Assembly (NCBI GenBank): GCA_010279815.1
Contig: QEOQ01000694.1
Span: 632,423-696,422 of the forward strand
Length of the DNA stretch: 64,000 nt
Direction of reading: 5' to 3'
Source: Brachionus plicatilis
Taxonomy: Eukaryota > Rotifera > Eurotatoria > Ploima > Brachionidae
Position numbers and translations under genes: made by a program. Shown here in pieces: positions 11,944 through 22,644 of this stretch. The notes beneath the pieces were generated by a model. The model ran no database searches. It was given only the letters and a program-made list of their open reading frames with translations, and was not told where the DNA came from. Within the stretch, counting starts at the first letter, position 1. Each line of letters opens with the position of its first letter.

Positions 11944-12821
11944 ACGACCGTGGCCGGCCAACTGAAACACCGTTAAACGGCCGACCGTGTGCAGACCGGC
12001 CGGCCACAAAACGGTCCAAAAAAAAATTTTACTAAGATGTTTAAAAAAATTTAAAAACATTAAAGAAAAATTAAAAATTTTAAAGAAATAAACATTAAAA
12101 CTAATTAGATTTTCATCATCGATTTTTATATATCTAATTTTTTTTATTAAAATCGTTTTTATAAAAAAACTATCTAAAATACCGAATTATAAATTTATAT
12201 ATAAAATTTAACGATTTTTGAAAAATATCGAAAAAATTTGGGGTTAATAATTAAAAATTACCTGATCCAAAATTTTGATAAATAATAATTTCTACTTTTA
12301 ATACCTTTAATTTTTTTTTTTAAATATCCAAGTAAAATTTTTTTTTGGACCGTTTTACGGCCTTTCAGTTGGCCGGCCACCACACGGTCGGTCCGTCAGT
12401 AGGCCGGCCACTTCGCGGTCGGTTTTTATTTTGGCCGATAGTTGGCCGGCCACCTCACGGTTTTCTAAAATTTGGCCGGCCACTTCACGGTCGGTCAGTG
12501 AGTTTGCCGGCCATCACACGGTCGGTCCGTCAGTTGGCCGGCCACTTCACGGTCGGTTTTTATTTTGGCCGATAGTTGGCCGGCCACCTCACGGTTTTTT
12601 AAAATTTGGCCGGCCATTTCACGGTCGGTCTGTCTTGTGGCCGGCCTTGGAAAGGTCGGCCTTTTTAAAAACGGTCCACAGACGGTCGGTCAATTCACGG
12701 ACGGTCTAAAATGCGGTCGTTAAATTCACGGCCAAAATAGGCCGTTTAAACTGGCCGGCCAAGTGGCCGTTCAAGTCCGGCCGTAGACCGGCCGGCCAAA
12801 GTTGGCCGCCGCCCAACACTA
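11944..12821. repeat. GC-rich GGCCGGCC repeat array with an inverted partner segment
   Basis: From 12347 to 12821 the AT-rich background gives way to a dense array of ~30-42-bp units built on TTGGCCGGCCACTTCACGGT followed by CGGT. Four sub-units form a ~133-bp higher-order unit present twice, at about 12370-12502 and 12503-12635. After that the pattern decays but GGCCGGCC recurs to the end, CCCAACACTA. An inverted companion at 11944-12017 carries the same words on the other strand and is separated by ~330 bp of pure AT-rich sequence. The short ORFs through the array are by-products of its low stop density. The right end CACTA (TAGTG on the other strand) would suit a hAT terminus, but no matching left end was found. 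Confidence 0.75.
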
Positions 12822-14099
12822 ATTTTGATTGAATGATCTTTAAAAAATAGAATAAAATATAATTTTTAAATCATAAAAATTAAATATAATCATTCTGTTT
12901 TCAAATAATTTAATTTTTTTTTCAAAATTACCTTAAGGAGATGAAACTAATTACGAAAAAATATTGATTAAAAATAATATACTCTTGATTTGTCGAAATA
13001 CATTTTCCTAACAAAAAAATTATAATAAAATTATTGTTTTGATACTTAAAATAAAATCACAATTTTTTTTAATTATTTTAAATAAATGATTTTTGATATA
13101 GTCTTTTATTCCTAAGCTTTCTTATCAAAAATGTATACATAGATCTCATGTTTCAAAAAATATAACATTTTAATCAATCAGAATTATTCTTTCCTGAAAT
13201 ATTCGAGTTGGGAAATTCAGCCTTACAAAAGATGGTCAAGGATTCATAAGTTAATTTTACAATTGAAATTCAACTTTAATGACATATCGAACTAAGATTA
13301 TGGATTGTCAATTGATTTTTGATTTCAAAAATATTGATTAAATTTCTTTCTCAAAATTTGCAGTTTTATATTTTTCTTACCAAAAACCTCATTTTTTTGC
13401 TGTAAGCATTTTAGAACGATTTTACTTAAAGCTATGTATTTTAATGTAATCTTACGTAATTTTTGGTAAAATTACGTATCCTAGCCGACTTATATTCACG
13501 GAATATTGCGTAAGCTTACTAAAAATAATGTAAAATTACGTAAAATTACTAAATTTAGCCCATTCTGCACCCTTTATAAAAGCACTATATCAATTAAAAC
13601 TTAATTATAAATAACAGAAAATATTATTAAATTAAAAATAATAAGATACTAGAGTAACATAACTTTTTTTAAAAAATTTATTTAAGGAGTTAAATTAATT
13701 TTCTTAAAATTTATTTCATGTTAAGATTATTCATAAATTCGAACTTAATTTAAATTCAAAAAGCAATTTGAACTTGAGTAAAATTCAGCCAGATAAGGTC
13801 GATGGCACTTTCGTAATAAACTTAGTCCAGAAAATGTTAGAAGTGTTAAATTAAAATATTTGTTAATATCCAAGTCGATTTGAAATTCAATTTTTTTTAA
13901 TTATTTTTATGATTAATTTCTATTGTCAAATGTTAATTCAAAAATTTCAACAGATTCAATTTTTATTTAAATAAATTAATTTTAAAAATTACCTTCTTTC
14001 AATAAATTAAATTCAAATCTAATTTTCATTCGAAAAGCTTCTTATACGAATATTAGTTTATTTTACACTGAATGAATAAATCAATTTGATTACATCAAC
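12822..14099. other. AT-rich intergenic stretch
   Basis: No gene is seen. A cluster of TACGTAA-type words in both orientations lies at about 13436-13556 and may be the decayed ends of a small transposon. Confidence 0.5.
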
Positions 14100-15480
14100 A
14101 TTTTGGAAGAGCAAATTTTTCCCGTCTGTTTTGATCAATCGGAAACACCATAGCTAGTTTTGGATCAGAATTTAGCAGCAGATTGCACAGGCGGTGTTCC
14201 GCAATAAAGTCTTTTGGGTCCTCTTTTTATTAGTTATTTTCAATAATGATATACCAGAAGTAGTGAGTCATTTAATATTGATATTTGTACAGTATGTTGC
14301 AAAAGTTTAGAATTTTTTTTTGTTAACAAAATAATTGTTTTCACGCATATAGTAGGCGGGAAAATAAAAAAAAGCAGCTATTTTTTTTATTTTTTTGTCA
14401 TCAATCCAAAAACATAAAACCAAAAAAAAATTATATGAAAAAAAAATCATAGAAATAAACACAAAAAGAAAAATGGATAAAATTAATTTAAAAAAAGAAT
14501 GGTTCAAAAGTTTTGAAATTTTTTCAATTTAATATTTAAAATGACCGCCTTTGGCGTTATAACAAGCCAAATATTTACGATTAAAGACCTCAATTAAGTC
14601 TCTGTTTATATCACTTATATCTTTTTGTCTATCTTTTATGTAAAGAAGCGGTTTTCTTACCGCTGTATGAGACTCTTAACCTTTTTTTTTGGAGAAATCT
14701 CATTACAGTTTACTTACATATCCTAACCTCTTGAATCTTAGAATTAAAATCAGTGGCGAGTTTTTGATAGCTTGATGCAGGATTTTTTCTAATCTCTTGA
14801 AAAATGTAGTTTTCATCAGAAAAAGTTAACTTTCGAGGTCTACCAGGACGGCTTCGATCAGATAGAGTACCAGTCTCTGTATATCATTATCTAGTTGAAG
14901 AGACACATTTTTCAGATGCTTGGCTATCTCATTTTGCTTTTTACCTACACTTTTTAGCAGAGCCACGATCTACCATTTAAGTGGGCTAGACGCATTTTTT
15001 TACCAATTTTTTTGCAAAATAAAGATTTTGTTGGTAATGTTTTTTTTTCACAATTTACTCAAAATTGAATTAATCATAAAGGTCTGAAAAAAAATTGCTA
15101 TAATTTTTTAATCTTTTGGATCATCCGAATTTCTAAATTTTTGAACCGACTTTTATATTTTAATTTTTATAGGAATTTTTTTCATTATAAATATTTAAAA
15201 GTTGATACAATTTTTATGCCCAGTGTAACATATCAAATTGTAAAGAAAAAAAATTCTACAAATTAGTGTTTTTATTTTTATTATTTTGCGCTCAATTTTT
15301 CGTCAAATGCAATAATTAAACAATTTAAGATAAATAAAATAATTAATTTCTAAATTTTTGCTACATATTGTAGACTTATCAAGTTGCTGACCACAATCAG
15401 GACTTAGAATAACTAAGAGATGTTTCAAGGGTATCTCGACTCGCTCAATGAATGGTCTACCATCTGATTGCAAGGTGTCC
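14100..15480 (+). pseudogene. Decayed non-LTR retrotransposon reverse transcriptase, split by a Tc1-like insertion
   Basis: Upstream of the Tc1-like element, 14100-14287 conceptually reads GGVPQ, stop, SLLGPLF, then a frameshift to FNNDIPEVV. That is the GVPQGSVLGPLLF...INDIP block of LINE reverse transcriptases. Downstream, 15373-15480 contains fragments such as DHNQDLE and LRDVSRVSRLAQ, which suit the region after the YADD box. Several stops and frameshifts are present. The YADD box itself should lie at the junction and is not recognisable. Confidence 0.5.
14290..15370 (-). mobile_element. Tc1/mariner-family element, internally deleted transposase
   Basis: The terminal inverted repeats are CAGTATGTTGCAAAAGTTTA (left) and, on the complement, CAATATGTAGCAAAAATTTA (right). 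Each is flanked by TA (14288-14289 and 15371-15372), as expected for this superfamily. On the minus strand the ends of a transposase are readable. An HTH/GRPR region around 14890-14770 reads LSDRSRPGRPRKLTFSDENY and continues FQEIRKNPASSYQKLA. The C-terminus at 14601-14541 reads EVFNRKYLACYNAKGGHFKY and a stop. The catalytic DDE core between them is missing and the rest has stops, so the element is dead. Confidence 0.8.
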
Positions 15481-17730
15481 TAATATGGCTAAGGACATAA
15501 ATTTTGGGGAGGATGCAAAAAATGGCTGCCAAGTCTCCGTCTTAATTTCATGTCATAATTTTGGATAGTCACAAAAAAGCACAGTGATTCAGAAAAAGAC
15601 GATTTTTGACAAAATTATTTACTTTTCAAATAAATTTTTAAATAAATTTTTTTAATAAATTTTTAAATATTTGAAAATGTAATTTTCAAATATTTAAATA
15701 AAAATTATTATCTAGAGTAACTTTTAGTCACTGTAATCAAATTATTTTATTTAATTAGCAAGTTAAATATTTATTCACGGGTTTAAATTCTAGGCAATTT
15801 TAATTTCATTTTTTTAAATTGCTAAATTTTTTTTAATTTATCAATTTAAATAATAAGCTTTCTAAAGTGCTTGAGAATTTAATATTGATTACTTGCTAGT
15901 GTTTTTTAATGTTAGAATATTTCTTCAACTTTCTTTTTGCTATTTATTTCTTTAGTTAAGCTAACCACACTGATGACTTTTTTAAGAGATCTACTTCTAT
16001 GGTTGTTCCGGTATAAACCTTTGATTATTTAATTTTTTTGTTCTTTTTCCTTTTTTTTCTTTCATTTCCTGAATATAATCTAGAATAAATTTGGTAAGCA
16101 ATTGACTATTTGAGAGGTGGAAAGAAATTATTGAGTTTGTTCTAAGAGCGTTTCTTTTAGTTTACTCAATAGCTATAATATCAATTCAATTTATATTGCC
16201 CTTAATATTGTGCCAGTGGAACAAATATTGGTGATTAGTTTTTTTTTACCTAATAAAAATTTTTCAAAAGATTAATCAAATTAAATTCGCACTTTTTTTA
16301 ATTAATTAATTACTATCAAGCAATATATTAATTTTGATTAATTCGACTATTAAAATATTAAACACAAAAACTCCTCCTAACCTCGTATAAAAATCTTATA
16401 ACATGGCGAAGATTTTTACTCCAATACAACAATTAAAATACTGAAAAGTATTTTTTAAATATAGTTGTGAATAAATATAAAATTTGATTTTCGGAACCCT
16501 AGATTTTGAATGATGAACAATTAAATTCGAAAAGAATCGATTTTTTTTAATTTTATTTAAAAAAAAGGCATCTTTGGGCTCAGTTTTCTCCGTTATGTGC
16601 AAGTATGTGCAAACAATTTTTTAATTATCCCAGTCAAGCTAAAAACGATGACTTCATGGATGTTTCATCTATTTTTTTTTTTAATTGTTTATTTATTATT
16701 TAAATAAACTTTTTGTAATGAAACTCCTTTAGCTATTGTTCATATATTAAAAGAAAGTGAAACAGATATAAGGTATTACAAAATTGGGTACACAATATTT
16801 AAAAAACATATAGTAAAATGGGAATATTAAGAAAGGGAAGCTTCTAGACAATTGAAAGATTTGGCTGTTGTAAGTCACTCCCGTGGAAATTAATGGACAA
16901 AAATTGCTAGGGGAGACTTTTTTTCAGGTTCTCTTGAGCTCTCAACAAAAAAATCCTCATAGTCCTTTATGAGTGATAAAATTAGCTCGTTTTTGAAGAG
17001 AAGTTTTTAAAATATCTTATAAAGAGTTTTTTAAACCTGATTTTGATTGTGTCAATTTTTTGATTCTCAAGAAAAAAAAAGAATATTTCTGAGGGTGTTT
17101 CATATGGGAGGTGATTCATATGATGTTTCATCTATGAATCATCTCATTTTTTATAGATGAAAAATGTTTTAGGATTAAAACCAGAAAATTTTCATTGTAT
17201 TCTCTTCAAATCATTTAGAAATGGCCCAATCATGAAAAATTTTAATAGCCAAATATCTAAAATTTTTTAAAAAAATGATGCACATTTCAATTTTTGAACG
17301 TGAGATAATTTAATTAAAAAAAAAGTATAAAAATTTTCATAAATTTTCTTTTCAACTTGGAGTCAATTAATTTTTGGTTTTGACTAAGGTAAGTCAAAAA
17401 ATAATTTCATATTCTGATTGAGCAAGATTTTTTCTACATAGATCTAGGTTTGAAAAGGCGAAATGTCGTTTTTGAATTTTGGCCAAAAATTTTTCCTGGC
17501 TGAATCACTGTGAAAAGGGGCTCAACAATTTGAAAAAAATTAACATGGAAAGGATTATGTTTTTCAGCGTAATTCTACTTTGCGTCACAAAAACGAAATG
17601 TCACAAATTAGAGAACACATGGCAAAATGTTATTTATTGTACATTTTTATATTTTTACATTTTTGAGAGAAAAAATAAAAATCTCAAAATAAAAAAATTT
17701 AAAAAAATTTTCATTCAAGAAAAGTAATAA
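15481..17730. other. AT-rich intergenic stretch
   Basis: No coding region was supported. The sequence between 17100 and 17165 has overlapping short palindromes (GATTCATATGATGTTTCATC.ATGAATC). The phrase TGAATCACTGTG occurs near 17503 and its complement near 15580. Nothing else stands out. Confidence 0.5.
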
Positions 17731-17938
17731 NNNNNNNNNNNNNNNNNNNNNNNNNNNNNNNNNNNNNNNNNNNNNNNNNNNNNNNNNNNNNNNNNNNNNN
17801 NNNNNNNNNNNNNNNNNNNNNNNNNNNNNNNNNNNNNNNNNNNNNNNNNNNNNNNNNNNNNNNNNNNNNNNNNNNNNNNNNNNNNNNNNNNNNNNNNNNN
17901 NNNNNNNNNNNNNNNNNNNNNNNNNNNNNNNNNNNNNN
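17731..17938. other. Assembly gap (208 N)
   Basis: An unbroken run of N from 17731 to 17938, about 95 bases beyond the stop of the DDX46 gene. Any 3' UTR or poly(A) signal of that gene may be hidden here. Confidence 0.98.
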
Positions 17939-18033
17939 AGATGACAAAAACATTTTTTTTTATTAGAACAAAAAGACCAAAAATAAAAAAAAATTATAGC
18001 CAACATAAACAAAAAAAATAGACAACCTTCAAA

Positions 18034-21000
18034 TTAGACAATCTTATATCTGCTCTGTTTCATTAGCTGCACAGTGGGATTAGACATCTTGCTAATTTCC
18101 TCCTTGATAATTCTGGCAATCTCTGACTTGGCCAAAGATAGGCCCTTTTCATTGCCACTCTCAATGGCCAAGTACAACTTTCGCTCGCCAAACGGCGGCT
18201 CTTTGGTGGGCGCAAAATAGGAGCCGCGCACAGTGATGCCCACCTCGGCATACTCGCAAATGTGACTGATGGTCTCCTTGGACGTGATCCTCCATCGGGC
18301 CTGCTGCGGAAAGTCATTTATCTCCAGCTCTTCTTCGTACACCTTGAACGCGTCGCTGTCCTGGTCACTCTGGTTATCTTGTTTGATATAATTCAGCCTC
18401 ATGTTCAACTTTTCGGCTATTTGCTCGGCCACTGTCTTCGATGTGATGGTTTGGGCGAGAGAGGCGCCGCCGAGTATGGACCTGGCCAGCTGGTCCACAT
18501 TGTCCTTTCTGCTCAGAGCAATTTTTTCCGCACTTCCCTTGGCATTTTTGAGCTTGTCGGCGAGGCACGCCTGCGCCATTATGTTGGCAGCAGCGACGGC
18601 GGCGGCGGCCGCGCCCGTCTGCGCCACATTGGCGGCGGCCGGCTGCGCCGCCATCTCCAGCTTGTCCTTAGTGGACCGCTTGCTCTTGAACAAGTCCTCG
18701 ATTTGCTCGTCGAGGGCGACGTCGGCGTCCTCCTCGTCCGAGTCGACGTGCAGTCCGAACGCCACCTTCTGCAGCTTTTTCCTCTCGTCCGAGAACGCCT
18801 CCTCTTGTTCGTTGAACTTGAAGCCCTTGCCTTCGAAGCCGCCGGTGCAGGCGCGCACCTTTTTGCCGGCCGCCTCCATCTCGGCCGCGTACTCGTTCCA
18901 CATTTGCCTCAGCTCGTCGGACACGGCGGCGCCCGACACCTCCAGCGCCTTGATCACGTGACCGGCGTAGCGCTTCTGCTCCGGATTCAAAAAAGTGTAC
19001 GCGTAACCATGGTTACCGGCGCGACCGGTCCGGCCGCACCTGTGCACATAGTCCTCGTAGTGGTTGGGACAGTCGTAGTTGACGACCAAAATGAGGTCCT
19101 TGACGTCGAGGCCGCGCGCCGCGATCGACGTGGCGACCAGCAGCGGCACGCTGGCCTTCTTGAAAAAGTCCATGATGCTCTCGCGGTCGTCCTGGTCGAC
19201 GCCGCCGTGCAGCGCCATGCACGAGTAGGAGTTTTTGAGCAGATTTTTGCACAAGTCGTCGGCGTCCTCCTGCTTGTCGACGAACACGATCACGCTGCCC
19301 TTGGGCTGAAAGAGGCCGAGCAGCTCGAGCAGCTTGAGGTACTTTTTGTGCTCGTCGATGACGACCACGTGCTGCTCGACCTCTTTGCAGACGACGCTGC
19401 GGCCGCCCACCGCCACCTCGATCGGCTTGTGCAGGGCCTTGCGCGCCAAGTCCTCCATTTTTTTGGGAAAGGTGGCGCTGAACATGACCGTTTGGCGGTC
19501 GGGCCGCACGTTCTCCAGTATTTTGTTGACCTGGGGCTCGAAGCCCATGTCGAACATGCGGTCCGCCTCGTCCAGGACCACGTAGGTGACCCGTCTGAGG
19601 TTGGTGACGCGTCCGTTGTTGGCGGCGAGCATGTCGATCATGCGGCCCGGCGTGCACACAATGATCTCGGTGCCGCGCTTCAGCTCGGCTATTTGCTCGG
19701 ATATGCTCGAGCCGCCGTACACAGCGACCACGTTGAGGCCGAGGTGGCGCGTGAACTTGCGACACTCCTTGGCTATTTGCATGGCGAGCTCGCGGGTCGG
19801 CGTCATCACCACGGCTATGGGGCCGTCGTCGACCTCGAGTGGCGGCTGATCGAGCACGTGTCTGAACATGGGCAGCAGGAAGGCGAGCGTTTTGCCGCTG
19901 CCCGTTTTGGCTATGCCGATCATGTCGCGGCCCGACATGATTATGGGCACCGCTTGGGCCTGGATGGGCGTCGGCTTGTCAAAGCCGTGTCTTTTCAAGC
20001 ACTCGGACACTTTGAGGCTCACGCCGCACTGGGCCCACACTTTGATCGGCTTGGGGCAATTTTTTCCCTTAATCTTAATGCCCTCCAATTCTTCTCTGTA
20101 CTCTTCGACTTGTTCGCCGCTCATTTCGCTTAATTCGGGCACTTCGACATAAAAATTTTTCCTAAACGCTCTGTAGTAGACCTTAGAGTGATCGGTGGAC
20201 ACCATCTCGGACTTTGTCTTGTTCTTGGCGTTCAGACTCTCGCTGGTAAGGTCGTCTATGCCGTACGCGTCCTCTTGCTCCGAGTCGTACTCGAGTCCGT
20301 CAATGTCCTGTTCCATAATTAAACCTTTATTTTTCTCGCCTTTGCTGGTCGCCTTGGCAACGCCGACCATAATAGTCACTTTTTTGCCCGTCTCCTTGTC
20401 CACTTGTTTCTTGATTGTGCGCGACGTGAGCGCTTTGGTGTTTATGTCTTTCATGAACGCGTCCAACGGGTCCTCTTCGTCTTCGACGATCACATTTGCC
20501 GGCTTAGGCTCGTCTTCCTCGTCGTCTTCGTCCTCCAAGTTCCACGAGCGCGTCTTTTCGCCCGGCTCGCTCTCTGCGGCCGCACTGTGAGCGGCCGCAG
20601 CGACGGAAGGGACGGGCACGCTCTCGGCCGGCGCTTCCTTGGCCCGTTTCTCATTCCGCCACTTTTCGATGCGCTCCCGACGCTTTCTCATCTCTTCCTC
20701 GAGTCGCTTCTGTTCGGCTTCTTTTTCGGCCGCTATTTCGGCGTCCGACTTGCGCTTGAACTCGGACTCGTATCTAAAGCCCTCGGGGTTCATTATTTGC
20801 GAGCTGATGTTCTGAGCGGCGGCTATGGCGGCCGCCCGAGCCGCCAGCACTTGAGCGGTGCTCGTGCTTATCGGAATCAGGTTGGACGGCAGCGGCTTCT
20901 CGGCCGGCCTGTACTTGTCGCTTATTTCGCTCAGTTTTTGCTTGGCCGTCGGCGCCTTTATGATCTCGTGTATGTCGTTGACGTCGATGCCGACTTTGGG

Positions 21001-21275
21001 CGCGATTTTGCTAATCACTTTGGTGAATGTGGAGTCCGACGTTTTGTCCGATGATTTTTCGCGGCTCTTGCGCCGCTTCGAGTCCTTGTCGCCGCGGCTC
21101 CTTGATCTGTGACGCGAGCGTTTCGATGACTTTTTGTCGTCTCGACTGTGCGAGCGACGATCGCGACGCTCCCGTGATCGTGTTCGCACATCTTTTTTGC
21201 TCGACGATTTGTGCTTGCGGGATCGGTGACGATCCGGCGACGAGTCTACTGAACGATCGGACGTAATTTTGGTAG
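18034..21275 (-). CDS. DDX46: ATP-dependent RNA helicase DDX46/Prp5 (start exon not found)
   Basis: A DEAD-box helicase that couples U2 snRNP to the branch site in early spliceosome assembly in the nucleus. Visible in order: an Arg/Ser-rich N-terminus; the DPLDAFMKD motif (SF3B1-contact region of Prp5 proteins); KNFYVEVPEL; Q motif FDKPTPIQ; motif I AKTGSGKT; PTRELA; DEAD; SAT; motif VI HRCGRTGRAG; and the DDX46-specific tail EEELEINDFPQQARWRITSK ending RYKIV. Motif VI has Cys where human DDX46 has Ala. The frame is open back to 21417 but has no ATG before about residue 193, so an upstream exon must supply the start. CCAAAG|CT at 21276/21275 after a pyrimidine tract is a possible acceptor. 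The rest is one exon of over 3.2 kb. Length is close to human DDX46 (1,031 aa). G+C is far above its surroundings: 40 of 60 bases at 19081-19140. Confidence 0.92.
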
Positions 21276-21417
21276 CTTTGGCACAAAATGAGGAGATACA
21301 AAAAAAATTGTCTTTATTATTGTTCGATCCCTTTCGATAGGGCTTTGTTATTTTGAATTTTTTTTTCAAAGTGTTCGGGGATTTTGCATCACTTGTATAT
21401 ATATATTTAAGAGTATT

Positions 21418-22644
21418 TTATTTCGACTGGATGATGGTTGCGTTTTGGTTACGCAATATGTGGTGTGTCGACCATATTTTTGTCTGATTTTAATGAAATT
21501 TAAATATTTTTTTTTTTGGGTCATTAGAATCGATACCACAAAAATTTAATAGAGTACACCAAAATTTTAATTTTTACCACCAAATATTAAATAAAATTCC
21601 CCAATTATTAAGATTTTGCATGAAAAATTAAATTAACATCAAATTAGATAAAAAAAAAACTAATTTTTATTTATTTACTCTTATTTGATTAAAACTTTAC
21701 TTTTTATAAAAAATTGAATCTTTAATGAAAACAAAGAACCCTTATTTTTATCTTTGGGACTTAATAACTTGATTTTCTTTAATTAATGTAATTTTGGAAA
21801 TATAAAAAGCAACTTTTTAATAAAATAAAATAAAATGTCCCTGTTTGAATTCATTTTCAGAAGCTAACATCAAAGATATACAAGTTATTCAAAATTCAGC
21901 AGTTATTTCGAATATTCATCTCCATTGTAGTGATGTTGGTTTTGCTTGGTTTTGTGGTTAGCCATTTGGTTAGCCAAAATTGGTTAATAACCAACATCAC
22001 TACTCCATTGTGTAATTGAAACGTAGAAATCTCTTCTTTTTTTCCTGAACTATCAAATATTTAAACGTGTCTTTCCTCTAGGTATTTCAACGTATCATTT
22101 TTAATTTTCTTTCGAATTATTTATTCTTTTTTTAACTTTTTTTTTATTTTTTATTTTATCTTATTTTACTCTAATTTTAAAATAAAAGTATAATTTAAAA
22201 CTGATATTTTCTTAATCACAGAGCGATTGGTTAAATAAAAAGTCATACAATTTTTGAATATTTTTTAATCATAAAAATTCAGTAATTAATAAAATTTTTC
22301 GCTTTTAAAATTTTTTCATGATTTTAAGTCTATTTGAGATTGTTTGAATTTTACTTTTTTTTTATATTTTTATTCCGAAGTAGCATTAGCTCGGTACAGA
22401 TAAACAACAACAAAAATGTTTATGTCAAAATGGTATGTTCTAATATGTTTTATAAATTTTAAATACAATTTTGAAAATGCATTGAAAATGTGCGATGGTT
22501 GAGATATATTTTATTTTAGAAATAAAATAAAAGAAAAAAAATTATTTTAAAGAAATTGTTTTTTACTAATTCTAAATGAAATTTTTTTGATCTTTTGACT
22601 CTTTAAAAAGGCAATAATTTAACTAGCTAAAAGTTTTTTTTTTA
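21418..22644. other. AT-rich intergenic region upstream of DDX46
   Basis: The first exon and promoter of DDX46 should lie here. A TA-alternating tract (21396-21407) is the only TATA-like feature. Further out there is a 75-bp hAT MITE and otherwise plain AT-rich DNA. Confidence 0.5.
21928..22002. mobile_element. 75-bp hAT MITE with perfect 8-bp target-site duplication
   Basis: The element starts TAGTGATGTTGGTT and ends AACCAACATCACTA, an exact inverted repeat. It is flanked on both sides by CTCCATTG (21920-21927 and 22003-22010). An 8-bp duplication is the hallmark of the hAT superfamily. The centre has several more GGTT/AACC words and no coding capacity. Confidence 0.88.

Noticed and set aside
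12345..12709. Overlapping ORFs reading HGRFLFWPIVGRPPHG-like repeats
   Set aside because: They translate the GGCCGGCC repeat array; two frames are open at once and neither has a start supported by anything else.
12272..12829. ATTTTGAT at 12272 and at 12822 as an 8-bp duplication of a hAT element bearing the GC-rich array
   Set aside because: The right end (CACTA) fits hAT, but the sequence after the left ATTTTGAT is not a matching inverted end, and an 8-mer of this composition is expected by chance in such AT-rich DNA.
17647..18012. Open frames spanning the N run
   Set aside because: They are open only because the gap has no sequence.
18262..20133. 623-codon open frame antisense to DDX46
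   Set aside because: It is a by-product of the GC-rich, stop-poor codon use of DDX46; the composition is leucine/valine/histidine noise without a recognisable domain. The sense frame has full helicase homology.
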